NCBI RefSeq assembly: GCF_026420845.1
Contig: NZ_JAOWCB010000004.1
Coordinates: 1 to 64,000, forward strand
DNA: 64,000 bases
Direction of reading: 5' to 3'
From: Streptomyces sp. PR69
Lineage (GTDB): Bacteria > Actinomycetota > Actinomycetes > Streptomycetales > Streptomycetaceae
Under the pieces are notes generated by a model, which was not told the origin of the DNA, ran no database searches, and was given only the letters and a program-made list of their open reading frames with translations. This document shows positions 9,449 to 16,801 of the stretch, piece after piece (within the stretch, counting starts at the first letter, position 1; each line of letters opens with the position of its first letter). The translations under genes were made by a program, and so were the position numbers.

Positions 9449-10179
9449 CGGTGCTGCGCCGCCATCCGCAGGTGGCCGACGCCGCGGTGGTCGCACTGCC
9501 CGCGGACGACGGCGAGACCGAGCTTGCCGCGGCCTTCGCCGGACGCGCGGTGGACCCGGCGGCGCTCGACGCATGGCTGCGCGACCAGATGCCGCTGCAT
9601 ATGGTGCCGGCCCGCATCCGGCTGCTGGGCGGCGCGCCGCTCAACGACAACGGAAAGACGGACCGCAACGCACTGGGTGTCGACGCCACCGGGTCCGACG
9701 CGAAACTGGTGTGGACGGACCCGGCGACGATCGAGGCGGCGGGCGTCGCACCGTGGAGCGATCTGCCGATCTGGCGCCCGCCCGGCAGTGAGCTGCATGA
9801 CGCGCTGCACCGCGGCGATGTCTCACGGGCCCTGGCCGCCGGGCTCCGCTGCCGGCCGGCCGCCGAGACGGTCGCGGACACCTGGGCGTGGCTGCGGCCG
9901 TCCGCCCTGGCGGCTGAAGTCGCCCAGGCCGTAGGGGTTGTTGCCGCCCGACGGTGCGAGGCTGGCGTGACCAGGACGTTCGCGCCGCCGGGCGGAGAGT
10001 GCGGGCTGGGACCGCAGCGGGGCGATCGGTTCGCGGAGCGCTCTGACGTCAGGTCAGACAGAGCGCCCTCGAACCTTCACCACCGCACTGGCATCGCCGC
10101 CGCTGCGGTCCTCGTCCCTGCCCTTGCCGCGGGCCACCCCTCATCCGGGCCTGCGGTTCGGGCAGCGTACGGAGCATGA
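9442..10179 (+). pseudogene. Fused tails of an NRPS adenylation domain and an SDR-type reductase
   Basis: In the frame ending at 10179 the sequence starts LEAVLRRHPQVADAAVVALP, continues with LDAWLRDQMPLHMVPARI and reaches NDNGKTDRNAL, the A10 core motif that ends an NRPS adenylation domain. About 12 residues later it becomes LVWTDPATIEAAGVAPWSDL, DVSRALAAGLRCRPAAETVA and DTWAWLRPS, the C-terminal end of an NAD-dependent epimerase/SDR reductase (SRALAAGL, ETVADTxAWL). No carrier-protein domain lies between. With the MbtH head this makes three unrelated gene fragments joined head to tail in about 900 bp. No product is expected. Confidence 0.6.
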
Positions 10180-10210
10180 CCTCCCGTCAGGTCCCGTACG
10201 CGGCTTGTGC

Positions 10211-10243
10211 GGCGACCGTCGTGGCGGTCGCCACCGTGGTGGC
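10211..10243 (-). terminator. Catalase terminator candidate
   Basis: Two overlapping hairpins lie directly beyond the catalase stop codon (10252). GGCGACC at 10211-10217 pairs with GGTCGCC at 10226-10232 (loop 8), and GCCACC at 10230-10235 pairs with GGTGGC at 10238-10243. A further isolated inverted repeat, GCGCTCTG 10038-10045 with CAGAGCGC 10059-10066, lies in the NRPS/SDR remnant. Confidence 0.45.
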
Positions 10244-10251
10244 CGTATAGG

Positions 10252-11733
10252 TCAGTCCTCGCGCAGGGCGCGGACCGCCTCCTCCACGCGGCGGCCGTAG
10301 TCCTCGTCGGCCGCGTGGAAGTGCGCCAGGTTCTTCTCGATCACGTCGTCGCGCGTGACCTGGGACAGGCCGCCCGCGATGTTCGCGATCAGGCGGGACT
10401 TCTCCTCCTCGGACATCAGCCGGTACAGCTCGCCCGCCTGGAAGAAGTCGTCGTCCTTGACATGGGCGGGGGCCGCGTGGGCGCCCGTGTAGCCGGAGAC
10501 GGCGAGCGGGGCGGAGAGCGCGGCGTCGGTCTGGGCCGGGCCCTGGTAGGAGTTGGGCTCGTAGTTCTTGTCGTGGCGGGAGCCGTTGCGGGTGGCCATG
10601 AAGCCGTCACGGCCGTAGTTGTCCGCGGCCCCTCCGGGAACCGCCTTGGGGGCGTTCACCGGCAGCTGCGTGTGGTTGACGCCCAGCCGGTAGCGGTGCG
10701 CGTCCGCGTAGGCGAACAGCCGGCCCTGGAGCATCTTGTCCGGGGACGGGCCGATGCCGGGCACGAAGTTGTTCGGGGAGAAAGCGGCCTGCTCGACCTC
10801 GGCGAAGACGTTGTCCGGGTTGCGGTCGAGGACCAGCCGGCCCACGCGCTGCAGCGGGTAGTCGGCGTGCGGCCACACCTTGGTGAGGTCGAACGGGTTG
10901 AAGCGGTACTCCGCGGCCTCGGCGGCCGGCATGATCTGCACGTACAGCGTCCAGGACGGGTTGACCCCGCGCTCGATGGCCTGGAGCAGGTCCGTCTGGT
11001 GCGAGTTGGGGTCCTTGCCCGCCAGCTCGGCAGCCTGCTCGCTGCTCAGGGAGCGGATGCCCTGGTTCGTCTTGAAGTGGTACTTGACGAAGAAGGCCTC
11101 GCCGTCGGCATTGGTCCACTGGTAGGTGTGCGAGCCGTAGCCGTTCATATGCCGGTACGAGGCGGGGATGCCGCGGTCGCCCATCAGCCAGGTCACCTGG
11201 TGTGTCGCCTCGGGGGCGTGCGCCCAGAAGTCCCAGACGTTGTCCGGCTCCTGTTTGCCGGTAAACGGGTCGCGCTTCTGCGAGTGGATGAAGTCGGGGA
11301 ACTTGATCGGGTCCTTGATGAAGAACACCGGGGTGTTGTTGCCGACGAGGTCGTAGTTGCCCTCCTCGGTGTAGAACTTCACGGCGAATCCGCGCGGGTC
11401 GCGCACCGCGTCCGCGCCGCCGAGCGAGTCGGCCACGGTCGAGAAGCGCAGAAAGACCTCGGTGCGCTTGCCGACGGTGTTCAGGAAGTCGGCCTTCGTG
11501 AAGCCGGTGACGTCGTCGGTCACCTCGAAGTAGCCGTACGCGCCGGAGCCGCGGGCGTGCACCACGCGCTCCGGGATGCGCTCACGGTTGAAGCGGGCGA
11601 GCTTCTCCAGCAGGTGCTGGTCCTGGAGGAGGAGCGGGCCACCGACGCCGGCGGTGGCGGAGTTCTGGTTGTCGGCGACGGGGGCGCCAGCCTCCGTAGT
11701 GAGAATTCGCGACGTAAGCACGCGCTTCGACAT
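10252..11733 (-). CDS. katA: Monofunctional haem catalase, small-subunit type
   Basis: Disproportionates hydrogen peroxide in the cytoplasm. The 493-residue length is that of small-subunit (clade 3) catalases. Motifs include the distal histidine in [12 protein letters not shown], the distal asparagine in [10 protein letters not shown], the conserved [14 protein letters not shown], and the proximal haem-ligand tyrosine in [14 protein letters not shown]. It lies downstream of glxR on the same strand but has a 190-bp gap and its own predicted promoter. The operator overlapping that promoter is nearly identical to that of the urate oxidase operon. The simplest role is therefore removal of the peroxide produced by urate oxidase, rather than a general stress catalase. 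The symbol katA is by family; other names are used. Confidence 0.93.
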   Translation of the reverse strand: MSKRVLTSRILTTEAGAPVADNQNSATAGVGGPLLLQDQHLLEKLARFNRERIPERVVHARGSGAYGYFEVTDDVTGFTKADFLNTVGKRTEVFLRFSTVADSLGGADAVRDPRGFAVKFYTEEGNYDLVGNNTPVFFIKDPIKFPDFIHSQKRDPFTGKQEPDNVWDFWAHAPEATHQVTWLMGDRGIPASYRHMNGYGSHTYQWTNADGEAFFVKYHFKTNQGIRSLSSEQAAELAGKDPNSHQTDLLQAIERGVNPSWTLYVQIMPAAEAAEYRFNPFDLTKVWPHADYPLQRVGRLVLDRNPDNVFAEVEQAAFSPNNFVPGIGPSPDKMLQGRLFAYADAHRYRLGVNHTQLPVNAPKAVPGGAADNYGRDGFMATRNGSRHDKNYEPNSYQGPAQTDAALSAPLAVSGYTGAHAAPAHVKDDDFFQAGELYRLMSEEEKSRLIANIAGGLSQVTRDDVIEKNLAHFHAADEDYGRRVEEAVRALRED

Positions 11734-11771
11734 CGTGGACCTTCCGTGCTGGAGCTGCTGACGGTGTCAGG

Positions 11772-11815
11772 AGCGTAAGAAGCCCCGCATCTGGCGTCAA
11801 CAGTTTGTTGAAATT
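11772..11815 (-). promoter_or_regulatory. Catalase promoter with purine-regulon type A operator
   Basis: On the minus strand TTGACG (11800-11795), 17-bp spacer, TACGCT (11777-11772). The perfect palindrome TCAACA-AAC-TGTTGA (11811-11797 read on the minus strand) overlaps the -35 box. The 19-bp string around it differs at one position from the uraD site at 14603-14621. Confidence 0.72.
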
Positions 11816-11923
11816 TCCGAGTGTGGTTCCGGGCGGCGGCGACGCCTGGGCGCGACAGGACAGGTGTCAGCGCCGCCGCCGCCCGGAAGTCTGGGAGGCC
11901 GGAACGGCCGGGACTGACGGGAC

Positions 11924-12814
11924 TCAGATCTGCCGGCCGGAGAGGCGCTCGACGGCGCGCAGCAGAGCCGAGTGGTCCAGACCGCCGTCGCCCTGGGCGC
12001 GCAGCGAGGCGACCAGCTGGGCGACCGTCGCACCGACGGGCAGGGCCGCGCCGACGTTGCGGGCGGCGTCGGTGACGATGCCCATGTCCTTGTGGTGCAG
12101 GTCGATCCGGAAGCCCGGCTTGAAGTCGCGGTTGAGGAAGTTGTCCTTCTTGCGGGTCAGCACGGTGGAGCCGGCCAGACCGCCGTTGAGGACGTCGAGC
12201 GCGGCGGCGAGGTCCACGCCGGACTTCTCCAGGAAGACCACGGCTTCGGCGCAGGCCTGGATGTTGACGGCGACGATCAGCTGGTTGGCGGCCTTCACGG
12301 TCTGGCCGGAGCCGTGCGGGCCGCAGAGCACGATGGTCTTGCCCAGCGCCTCGAAGACCGGCTTGGCGGCGTCGAAATCGGCCTGCTCGCCGCCGACCAT
12401 GATGGACAGCACCGCCTCGATGGCGCCCGCCTCGCCGCCGGAGACCGGGGCGTCCAGCACGCGGATGCCCTTCTCCCCGGCGGCCGCGGCCAGGTCCACG
12501 GAGGTCTGCGGGGTGATCGAGGACATGTCGATCAGCAGCGCACCCCGCCTGGCGTTCTCCAGGATGCCGTCGGGGCCGTAGGAGATCGCCTCGACCTGCG
12601 GGGAGGCGGGCACCATCGTGATGATGACATCGGCGTCCCTGACGGCCTCGGCGATCGAGCCCGCGGCGGCGCCGCCTGCGGCGGCGAGGCGGTCGAGCTT
12701 CTCCTGTTCGAGGGTGAAGCCGGTGACCGAGTAGCCGGCCTTGATCAGGTTCTCGGACATGGGGGAGCCCATGATGCCGAGACCGATCCATGCAACCTTG
12801 GGAAGTGCGCTCAT
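11924..12814 (-). CDS. glxR: Tartronate semialdehyde reductase (2-hydroxy-3-oxopropionate reductase)
   Basis: Reduces tartronate semialdehyde, the product of glyoxylate carboligase, to glycerate with NAD(P)H. The 296-residue protein has the N-terminal Rossmann motif WIGLGIMGSPM, the substrate-binding signature DAPVSGGEAGA, catalytic-lysine context TVKAANQLIVA, and the C-terminal helical domain (DFKPGFRIDLHHKDMGI) of the 3-hydroxyisobutyrate dehydrogenase family. It follows hydroxypyruvate isomerase by 57 bp on the same strand with no obvious promoter between, so hyi-glxR is probably one transcript. The ATG at 12814 is followed at once by homology. Confidence 0.93.
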   Translation of the reverse strand: MSALPKVAWIGLGIMGSPMSENLIKAGYSVTGFTLEQEKLDRLAAAGGAAAGSIAEAVRDADVIITMVPASPQVEAISYGPDGILENARRGALLIDMSSITPQTSVDLAAAAGEKGIRVLDAPVSGGEAGAIEAVLSIMVGGEQADFDAAKPVFEALGKTIVLCGPHGSGQTVKAANQLIVAVNIQACAEAVVFLEKSGVDLAAALDVLNGGLAGSTVLTRKKDNFLNRDFKPGFRIDLHHKDMGIVTDAARNVGAALPVGATVAQLVASLRAQGDGGLDHSALLRAVERLSGRQI

Positions 12815-12871
12815 GGCGGGGGTGCCTCTTTCAAAGCTCGTGGTACGGGGGTGAGGTGGCCGCTTCGGCGG

Positions 12872-13720
12872 TCAGCGGGCCGCTCGGGCCTCGCGCGGCA
12901 GCCAGTCGAAGGACTCGGCGCTCGGGCGGTCGCCGGCCTTGTACTCCAGGCCAACCCAGCCGTCGTAACCGGCCTTCCTGAGCTGGTCCAGCAGGTCCGC
13001 CAACGGCAGCGAGCCGGTGCCCGGCGCGCCGCGGCCCGGGTTGTCGGCGATCTGGACATGGCCGGTCTTGTCGGCGTACGCCTCGATGACCTGGCCGACG
13101 TCCTCGCCGTTCATCGACAGGTGGTAGATGTCGAGCAGGAACCTGGCATTGCCGAGGCCGGTCGCCGCGTTCACCTTGTCCACGACCTCGATCGCGGCGG
13201 GAGCGCTCACCAGCGGGTAGAGCGGGGACTCCGGCTTGTTGAGCGTCTCGACCAGCAGGGTCGCCCCGATCCGGTCGGCCGCGCGGGCGGCCAGGATCAG
13301 GTTCTCCAGGGCGAGTTCGTCCTGCGCGGACGGGTCCGCACCCTCGACGCGGTTGCCGTACAGCGCGTTGAGCGCCTTGCAGCCGACCGAGGCGGCGAAG
13401 TCCGCGGCCACGTCGATGTTGGCGCGGAAGCGGTCGGACTCCTCGCCGGGGACGGAGAGCGCGCCCCGGTCCGGTCCGGGCAGCTTCCCCGCGTAGAAGT
13501 TCAGTCCCACCAGCTGGACCCCGGCATCCTCGATCGCCTTCTTCAGGGCGTCGAGCTCCGCCTGGGCGGGGGTGGGGGTCTCGATCCAGGGCCACCACAG
13601 CTCGACCGCGCCGAAGCCGGCCGCGGCGGCGGCCGCGGGACGCTCCAGCAGCGGGAGTTCCGTGAAGAGGATCGAGAGGTTCACATCGAAGCGCTGGTCC
13701 GTGTATCCCATGAGGGGCAT
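12872..13720 (-). CDS. hyi: Hydroxypyruvate isomerase
   Basis: Interconverts hydroxypyruvate and tartronate semialdehyde, linking the Gcl pathway to hydroxypyruvate. The 282-residue protein is a TIM-barrel xylose-isomerase-like enzyme. It starts with DVNLSILFTELPLLERP and has GAVELWWPW, NFYAGKLPGPDRG, ALYGNRVEG, LLDIYHLSMNGEDV and IADNPGRGAPGTG, all typical of the Hyi family, with Glu/Asp/His metal ligands in these blocks. AGGAG lies just upstream of the ATG at 13720; an alternative ATG nine bases further in is too far from that site. It heads the hyi-glxR pair behind a promoter with two tandem palindromes. Confidence 0.92.
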   Translation of the reverse strand: MPLMGYTDQRFDVNLSILFTELPLLERPAAAAAAGFGAVELWWPWIETPTPAQAELDALKKAIEDAGVQLVGLNFYAGKLPGPDRGALSVPGEESDRFRANIDVAADFAASVGCKALNALYGNRVEGADPSAQDELALENLILAARAADRIGATLLVETLNKPESPLYPLVSAPAAIEVVDKVNAATGLGNARFLLDIYHLSMNGEDVGQVIEAYADKTGHVQIADNPGRGAPGTGSLPLADLLDQLRKAGYDGWVGLEYKAGDRPSAESFDWLPREARAAR

Positions 13721-13727
13721 GCGCTCC

Positions 13728-13792
13728 TTCCGTATTGCGGAAGTTCATTTCTGCTTAATGGAAGATTGCAGCCGGGCTGCCGCGCTTGTCAA
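13728..13792 (-). promoter_or_regulatory. hyi-glxR promoter with two type B palindromes
   Basis: On the minus strand TTGACA (13792-13787) and a weak -10 near TGCAAT precede two 15-bp palindromes, TTCCATTAAGCAGAA (13763-13749) and TTCCGCAATACGGAA (13742-13728). Their spacing is 21 bp. The gcl promoter has the same order and spacing. The sites lie between the -10 box and the ribosome-binding site, a position suited to a repressor. The intergenic region is shared with the divergent gene at 13829. Confidence 0.7.
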
Positions 13793-13828
13793 GAGGGCCC
13801 CGGGGAAAACCCCGCTACGGTGACCCCC

Positions 13829-14101
13829 ATGGAGCGATTGCGAGTCGAGTTCACGACCGAACCCTTCGACCTCGACGAGGCACCTGCACACGCGGTCGTC
13901 GCGCGCGAGGTCATCCAGGCCGCCGAGCTGGACGCGGTGGACGTCGGGCCGTTCGGGAACACGGCCGAAGGCGGTGCGGAGCAGGTGCTCACCGCCGTGG
14001 ACGCGCTGCTGCGGCGCGCCCTTGAGGCCGGGGCCACCCGCGTCTCGCTCCAGGTCAACGTCATCGGCGCGGACAGCGCCGGAGAGGTGGGAGAGCGATG
14101 A
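13829..14101 (+). CDS. Thiamine-binding-like (MTH1187/YkoF fold) small protein
   Basis: A 90-residue protein beginning MERLRVEFTTEPFDLDEAP and ending RVSLQVNVIG plus a short tail. The EFTTEPF start, the VGPFGNTAEG turn and the TRVSLQV strand resemble the MTH1187/thiamine-binding small ferredoxin-like fold. The function of this family is poorly established. A TACGGT box at 13816-13821 lies seven bases upstream of the ATG and there is no Shine-Dalgarno sequence, so translation is probably leaderless. It overlaps the HTH gene by four bases (ATGA). Lying between the hyi promoter and the urate oxidase operon, the pair is a candidate sensor/regulator unit, but that is inference. Confidence 0.6.
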   Translation: MERLRVEFTTEPFDLDEAPAHAVVAREVIQAAELDAVDVGPFGNTAEGGAEQVLTAVDALLRRALEAGATRVSLQVNVIGADSAGEVGER

Positions 14102-14475
14102 CCGAGCGCCGTGACCACCCCTTCGCCGCCGCGGTGAAACCGCTCGTCGACGCCATGGGCGCGGAAATACTCGAGCCCGGCCAGGCGGGGGCCGACGATG
14201 TCGTCCTCTCCTGGGACGGCGAGGACGTCCTCGCCGTCCGGCTGCCGCAGCTCTCGGAGTCCCTGGACCACATCCTGGCCGCGATGGAACGCACCCACGG
14301 CAGACCGCTGTCCGAACTCGACCGCAAGACAAAACAGCAGGTCGTCCGCACGCTGGAGGCGCGCGGGGCGTTCTCTGTGAGGCACGGGGTGGAGACGGTG
14401 GCGGGGGCGCTGGGGGTGAGCCGGTTTACGGTGTACAACTACCTGAATCGCGAGAACGCGGCGAAGAACGCGTAA
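14098..14475 (+). CDS. PucR-like helix-turn-helix regulator
   Basis: A 125-residue protein with an N-terminal domain (to about residue 75) and a C-terminal Fis/PucR-type helix-turn-helix: RTLEARGAFSVRHGVETVAG, then ALGVSRFTVYNYLNRE. The YNYLNRE recognition helix is typical of small regulators annotated beside urate oxidase in streptomycetes. It is coupled by ATGA overlap to the thiamine-binding-like gene. Its place between two promoters carrying operator types A (uraD) and B (hyi) makes it the only regulator candidate inside the purine island. Which operator, if either, it binds cannot be told from sequence. Confidence 0.75.
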   Translation: MTERRDHPFAAAVKPLVDAMGAEILEPGQAGADDVVLSWDGEDVLAVRLPQLSESLDHILAAMERTHGRPLSELDRKTKQQVVRTLEARGAFSVRHGVETVAGALGVSRFTVYNYLNRENAAKNA

Positions 14476-14535
14476 CCGGGGGCTCCGCCCCCGGACCCCC
14501 GCGCCTCAAACGCCGGCGGGGCTCGATTTCGGGGT
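14476..14535. repeat. GC-rich intergenic hairpin repeat, copy 1
   Basis: Contains GGGGGCTCCGCCCCCGG (a self-complementary hairpin), then a block with CCTCAAACGCCGGCGGGGCT. The same block recurs at 26320-26405, 47335-47470 (inverted), 58185-58265 (diverged) and 63195-63305. It follows the HTH gene stop and probably works as a terminator. Confidence 0.7.
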
Positions 14536-14601
14536 GGGGGATTACCCCCCGTACCCGTGGTGCGTACACGGCGTCACCGGGGACTCCCCCTCGTCGACGA
14601 G

Positions 14602-14646
14602 TTTTCAACAAAGTGTTGACGTTGCGTCGCCCAAGGGCGTTAGCTG
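14602..14646 (+). promoter_or_regulatory. uraD-uraH-uox promoter with type A operator
   Basis: The perfect palindrome TCAACA-AAG-TGTTGA (14605-14619) overlaps the -35 box TTGACG (14616-14621). A -10 box is best read as TTAGCT (14640-14645, spacer 18). It lies about 70 bp upstream of the uraD GTG and is the partner of the catalase and aceB sites. Confidence 0.72.
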
Positions 14647-14691
14647 TCCGCAGCCCGTCCACGCACCGCGAGAAGCACCACGGAGGCACCC

Positions 14692-15228
14692 GTGACCTCG
14701 TCCTCGATCCCGGGCCTCGCCCGTTTCAACGCCTTGGAGAGCGGTGCGGCGCTGGCCGCCCTGCACGAGGTGTGCGCCAGTTCGGCGTGGGGGCGCAAGC
14801 TGCTCGCCCAGCGCCCGTACGCCACCGCGGACGCCCTGTTCGCCGCCGGTGACGCCGCCATGGCGGAGCTGAGCGCCGAGGACCTGGCCGAGGCGATGGC
14901 GGGGCACCCGCCGATCGGCCGGCCGAAGCCGGGGGACCCGGCCTCCGCCCGCGAGCAGCGGGGGATGGCCGGCGCCTCCGAGGAGCTCAAGGCCGAGATG
15001 CTCGAACTCAACCTGGCCTATCAGGACAAGTTCGGCCATGTCTTCCTGATCTGCGCCACCGGCCGTACCGGTGCGCAGATGCGCGACGCCGTCCGTGAGC
15101 GGATCGGGAACACGCCCGAGCAGGAGCGGGAGATCGTCCGCACCGAGCTGGGCAAGATCAACCGTATCCGGCTGACCCGCCTCATGGAGGACCTCAAGGG
15201 GGACCTCATGGAGGAAGAGAGCGCATGA
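14692..15228 (+). CDS. uraD: OHCU decarboxylase
   Basis: Decarboxylates 2-oxo-4-hydroxy-4-carboxy-5-ureidoimidazoline to S-allantoin, the third step of urate oxidation. The 178-residue all-helical protein has the family blocks GLARFNALESGAA, CASSAWGRKL, the catalytic-histidine motif AGHPPIGRP and QDKFGHVFLICATGRT. It starts at a GTG preceded by GGAGG. It overlaps uraH by four bases (ATGA) and uraH is followed by urate oxidase after seven bases, so the three enzymes form one operon listed in reverse order of the pathway. Confidence 0.95.
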   Translation: MTSSSIPGLARFNALESGAALAALHEVCASSAWGRKLLAQRPYATADALFAAGDAAMAELSAEDLAEAMAGHPPIGRPKPGDPASAREQRGMAGASEELKAEMLELNLAYQDKFGHVFLICATGRTGAQMRDAVRERIGNTPEQEREIVRTELGKINRIRLTRLMEDLKGDLMEEESA

Positions 15229-15614
15229 GCACACAGACCACGGCCTCCGTGTCCACGCATATCCTGGACACCAGCGCCGGCCGCCCCGCCGAGGGCGTCG
15301 CCATCCGGCTCGCGGCCCGCAGCGGCGGCGACGCCGAGTGGACGGCGCTCGGCGGCGGCGCCACCGACGCGGACGGGCGCTGCAAGAACCTGCCGGCGCT
15401 GCCGGAAGGCACCACCCATGTACGTCTCGACTTCGAGACCGAGGCGTACTTCGTCAAGAAGCAAGCCGAGGCACAGCAGGACGCCCCCGCGACACGGGAC
15501 AGCGGCGTGTTCTTCCCCGAGGTGGCGATCACCTTCGCCGTCGTACCGGGCGAGCACTACCACGTACCGCTGCTGCTCAACCCGTTCGGCTACTCCGTTT
15601 ACCGAGGGAGCTAG
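15225..15614 (+). CDS. uraH: 5-hydroxyisourate hydrolase (transthyretin-like)
   Basis: Hydrolyses 5-hydroxyisourate, the urate oxidase product, to OHCU. The 129-residue protein has the N-terminal STHILDTSAGRPAEGVAI block with the conserved His, and ends SVYRGS, the diagnostic YRGS C-terminus of the enzyme as opposed to transthyretin. PEVAITFAV and HYHVPLLLNPFGYS are also family blocks. The start overlaps the uraD stop (ATGA). A cytoplasmic tetramer is expected from the family. Confidence 0.96.
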   Translation: MSTQTTASVSTHILDTSAGRPAEGVAIRLAARSGGDAEWTALGGGATDADGRCKNLPALPEGTTHVRLDFETEAYFVKKQAEAQQDAPATRDSGVFFPEVAITFAVVPGEHYHVPLLLNPFGYSVYRGS

Positions 15615-15621
15615 CAGAGAA

Positions 15622-16545
15622 ATGCCTACGATTCTCGGCCAGAACCAGTACGGCAAAGCAGAGAACCGCGTCGTTCGGATCACGCGGGACGGCGACACGC
15701 ACCACATCAAGGATCTGAACGTCTCCGTCGCCCTCTCCGGCGACATGGACGACGTCCACTACTCCGGCTCCAACGCCAACGTCCTGCCGACCGACACCAC
15801 CAAAAACACGGTGTACGCGTTCGCCAAGGAGTACGGCATCGACTCCGCCGAGCAGTTCGGCATCCACCTCGCCCGTCACTTCGTGACCTCGCAGGAGCCG
15901 ATCCACCGGGCGCGCATCCGGATCGAGGAGTACGCCTGGGAGCGCATCGAGACCTCCGACGGCAACTCCAAGTTCATCGGCGCCGACGACGTCAAGCACT
16001 CCTTCGTCCGCAAGGGCCAGGAGATCCGCACGGCGCAGATCACCTTCGACGGCGAGAAGTGGCAGGTCATCTCCGGTCTGAAGGATCTCGTCGTGATGAA
16101 CTCGACGAACTCCGAATTCTGGGGCTACGTCAAGGACAAGTACACGACGCTCCAGGAGGCGTACGACCGCATCCTCGCGACCCAGGTGGCGGCCCAGTGG
16201 CGCTACAGCTGGTCCAGCGACGAGGAGCGCATGCCGAACTGGGACAAGTCCTATGCGCAGGCGAGGAAGCACATGCTCCAGGCGTTCGCGGAGACCTACT
16301 CCCTGTCGCTGCAGCAGACCCTGTACCAGATGGGTTCGCGCATCATCAACAGCCGCAGTGAGATCGACGAGATCCGCTTCTCCCTGCCGAACAAGCACCA
16401 CTTCCTCGTCGACCTGGAGCCCTTCGGGCTCAAGAACGACAACGAGGTCTACTTCGCCGCCGACCGCCCGTACGGCCTGATCGAGGCCACCGTGCTGCGC
16501 GACGGAGCAGAGCCGCAGATACCGGTCGACATGACCAACCTCTGA
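15622..16545 (+). CDS. uox: Urate oxidase (uricase)
   Basis: Oxidises urate to 5-hydroxyisourate with release of hydrogen peroxide, without a cofactor. The 307-residue protein has both tunnel-fold halves. It shows the catalytic Thr in VLPTDTTKNTVYAFAKE, the STNSEFWGYVKDKYTTL block, and the C-terminal LPNKHHFLVDLEPFGL followed by EVYFAADRPYGLIEAT. The ATG at 15622 lies seven bases after the uraH stop. Its peroxide output makes the shared operator with catalase biologically sensible. Confidence 0.96.
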   Translation: MPTILGQNQYGKAENRVVRITRDGDTHHIKDLNVSVALSGDMDDVHYSGSNANVLPTDTTKNTVYAFAKEYGIDSAEQFGIHLARHFVTSQEPIHRARIRIEEYAWERIETSDGNSKFIGADDVKHSFVRKGQEIRTAQITFDGEKWQVISGLKDLVVMNSTNSEFWGYVKDKYTTLQEAYDRILATQVAAQWRYSWSSDEERMPNWDKSYAQARKHMLQAFAETYSLSLQQTLYQMGSRIINSRSEIDEIRFSLPNKHHFLVDLEPFGLKNDNEVYFAADRPYGLIEATVLRDGAEPQIPVDMTNL

Positions 16546-16633
16546 CCGGTCCCGGGACGGACAGGGCAGCGTCTCCGCCGGCCCGGCGCCGGCGGGGGCC
16601 GCACCCCCGCAACACCAGAAAGGGAACTCCCGT

Positions 16634-16756
16634 ATGAGGCACATCCGTCGCCGGGGAGCGTCCCGCAGCGCCTTCACCACCTCGGCACCCGGAGCACCCC
16701 CACGGACGGCAGCACCGCCAGCTGCAGGTTCCGGCTCCGGCACTCAAATCCCGTAG
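16634..16756 (+). CDS. Possible 40-residue peptide, doubtful
   Basis: An ATG with GAAAGGGA about eight bases upstream opens a 40-codon frame (MRHIRRRGASRSAFTTSAPG and onwards) in the 256-bp gap between urate oxidase and the deaminase. The composition is Arg/Ala/Pro-rich and resembles random high-GC translation. No family is recognised. It may be a short leader peptide or nothing. Confidence 0.15.
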   Translation: MRHIRRRGASRSAFTTSAPGAPPRTAAPPAAGSGSGTQIP

Positions 16757-16801
16757 GGCCCTGCCGTGCCCAAACCGCCACAGAAAGAACGAGGATCCGC
16801 C

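Noticed and set aside
10038..10066. 8-bp inverted repeat as an attachment or operator site
   Set aside because: It is isolated within remnant sequence, with no integrase, tRNA or promoter nearby.
9287..10179. An active NRPS gene cluster
   Set aside because: Only fragments of MbtH, adenylation and SDR genes remain, without carrier or condensation domains.
11972..14101. A 709-codon plus-strand frame across glxR and hyi
   Set aside because: Only its last 90 codons (from 13829) are a gene; the rest is antisense to glxR and hyi.
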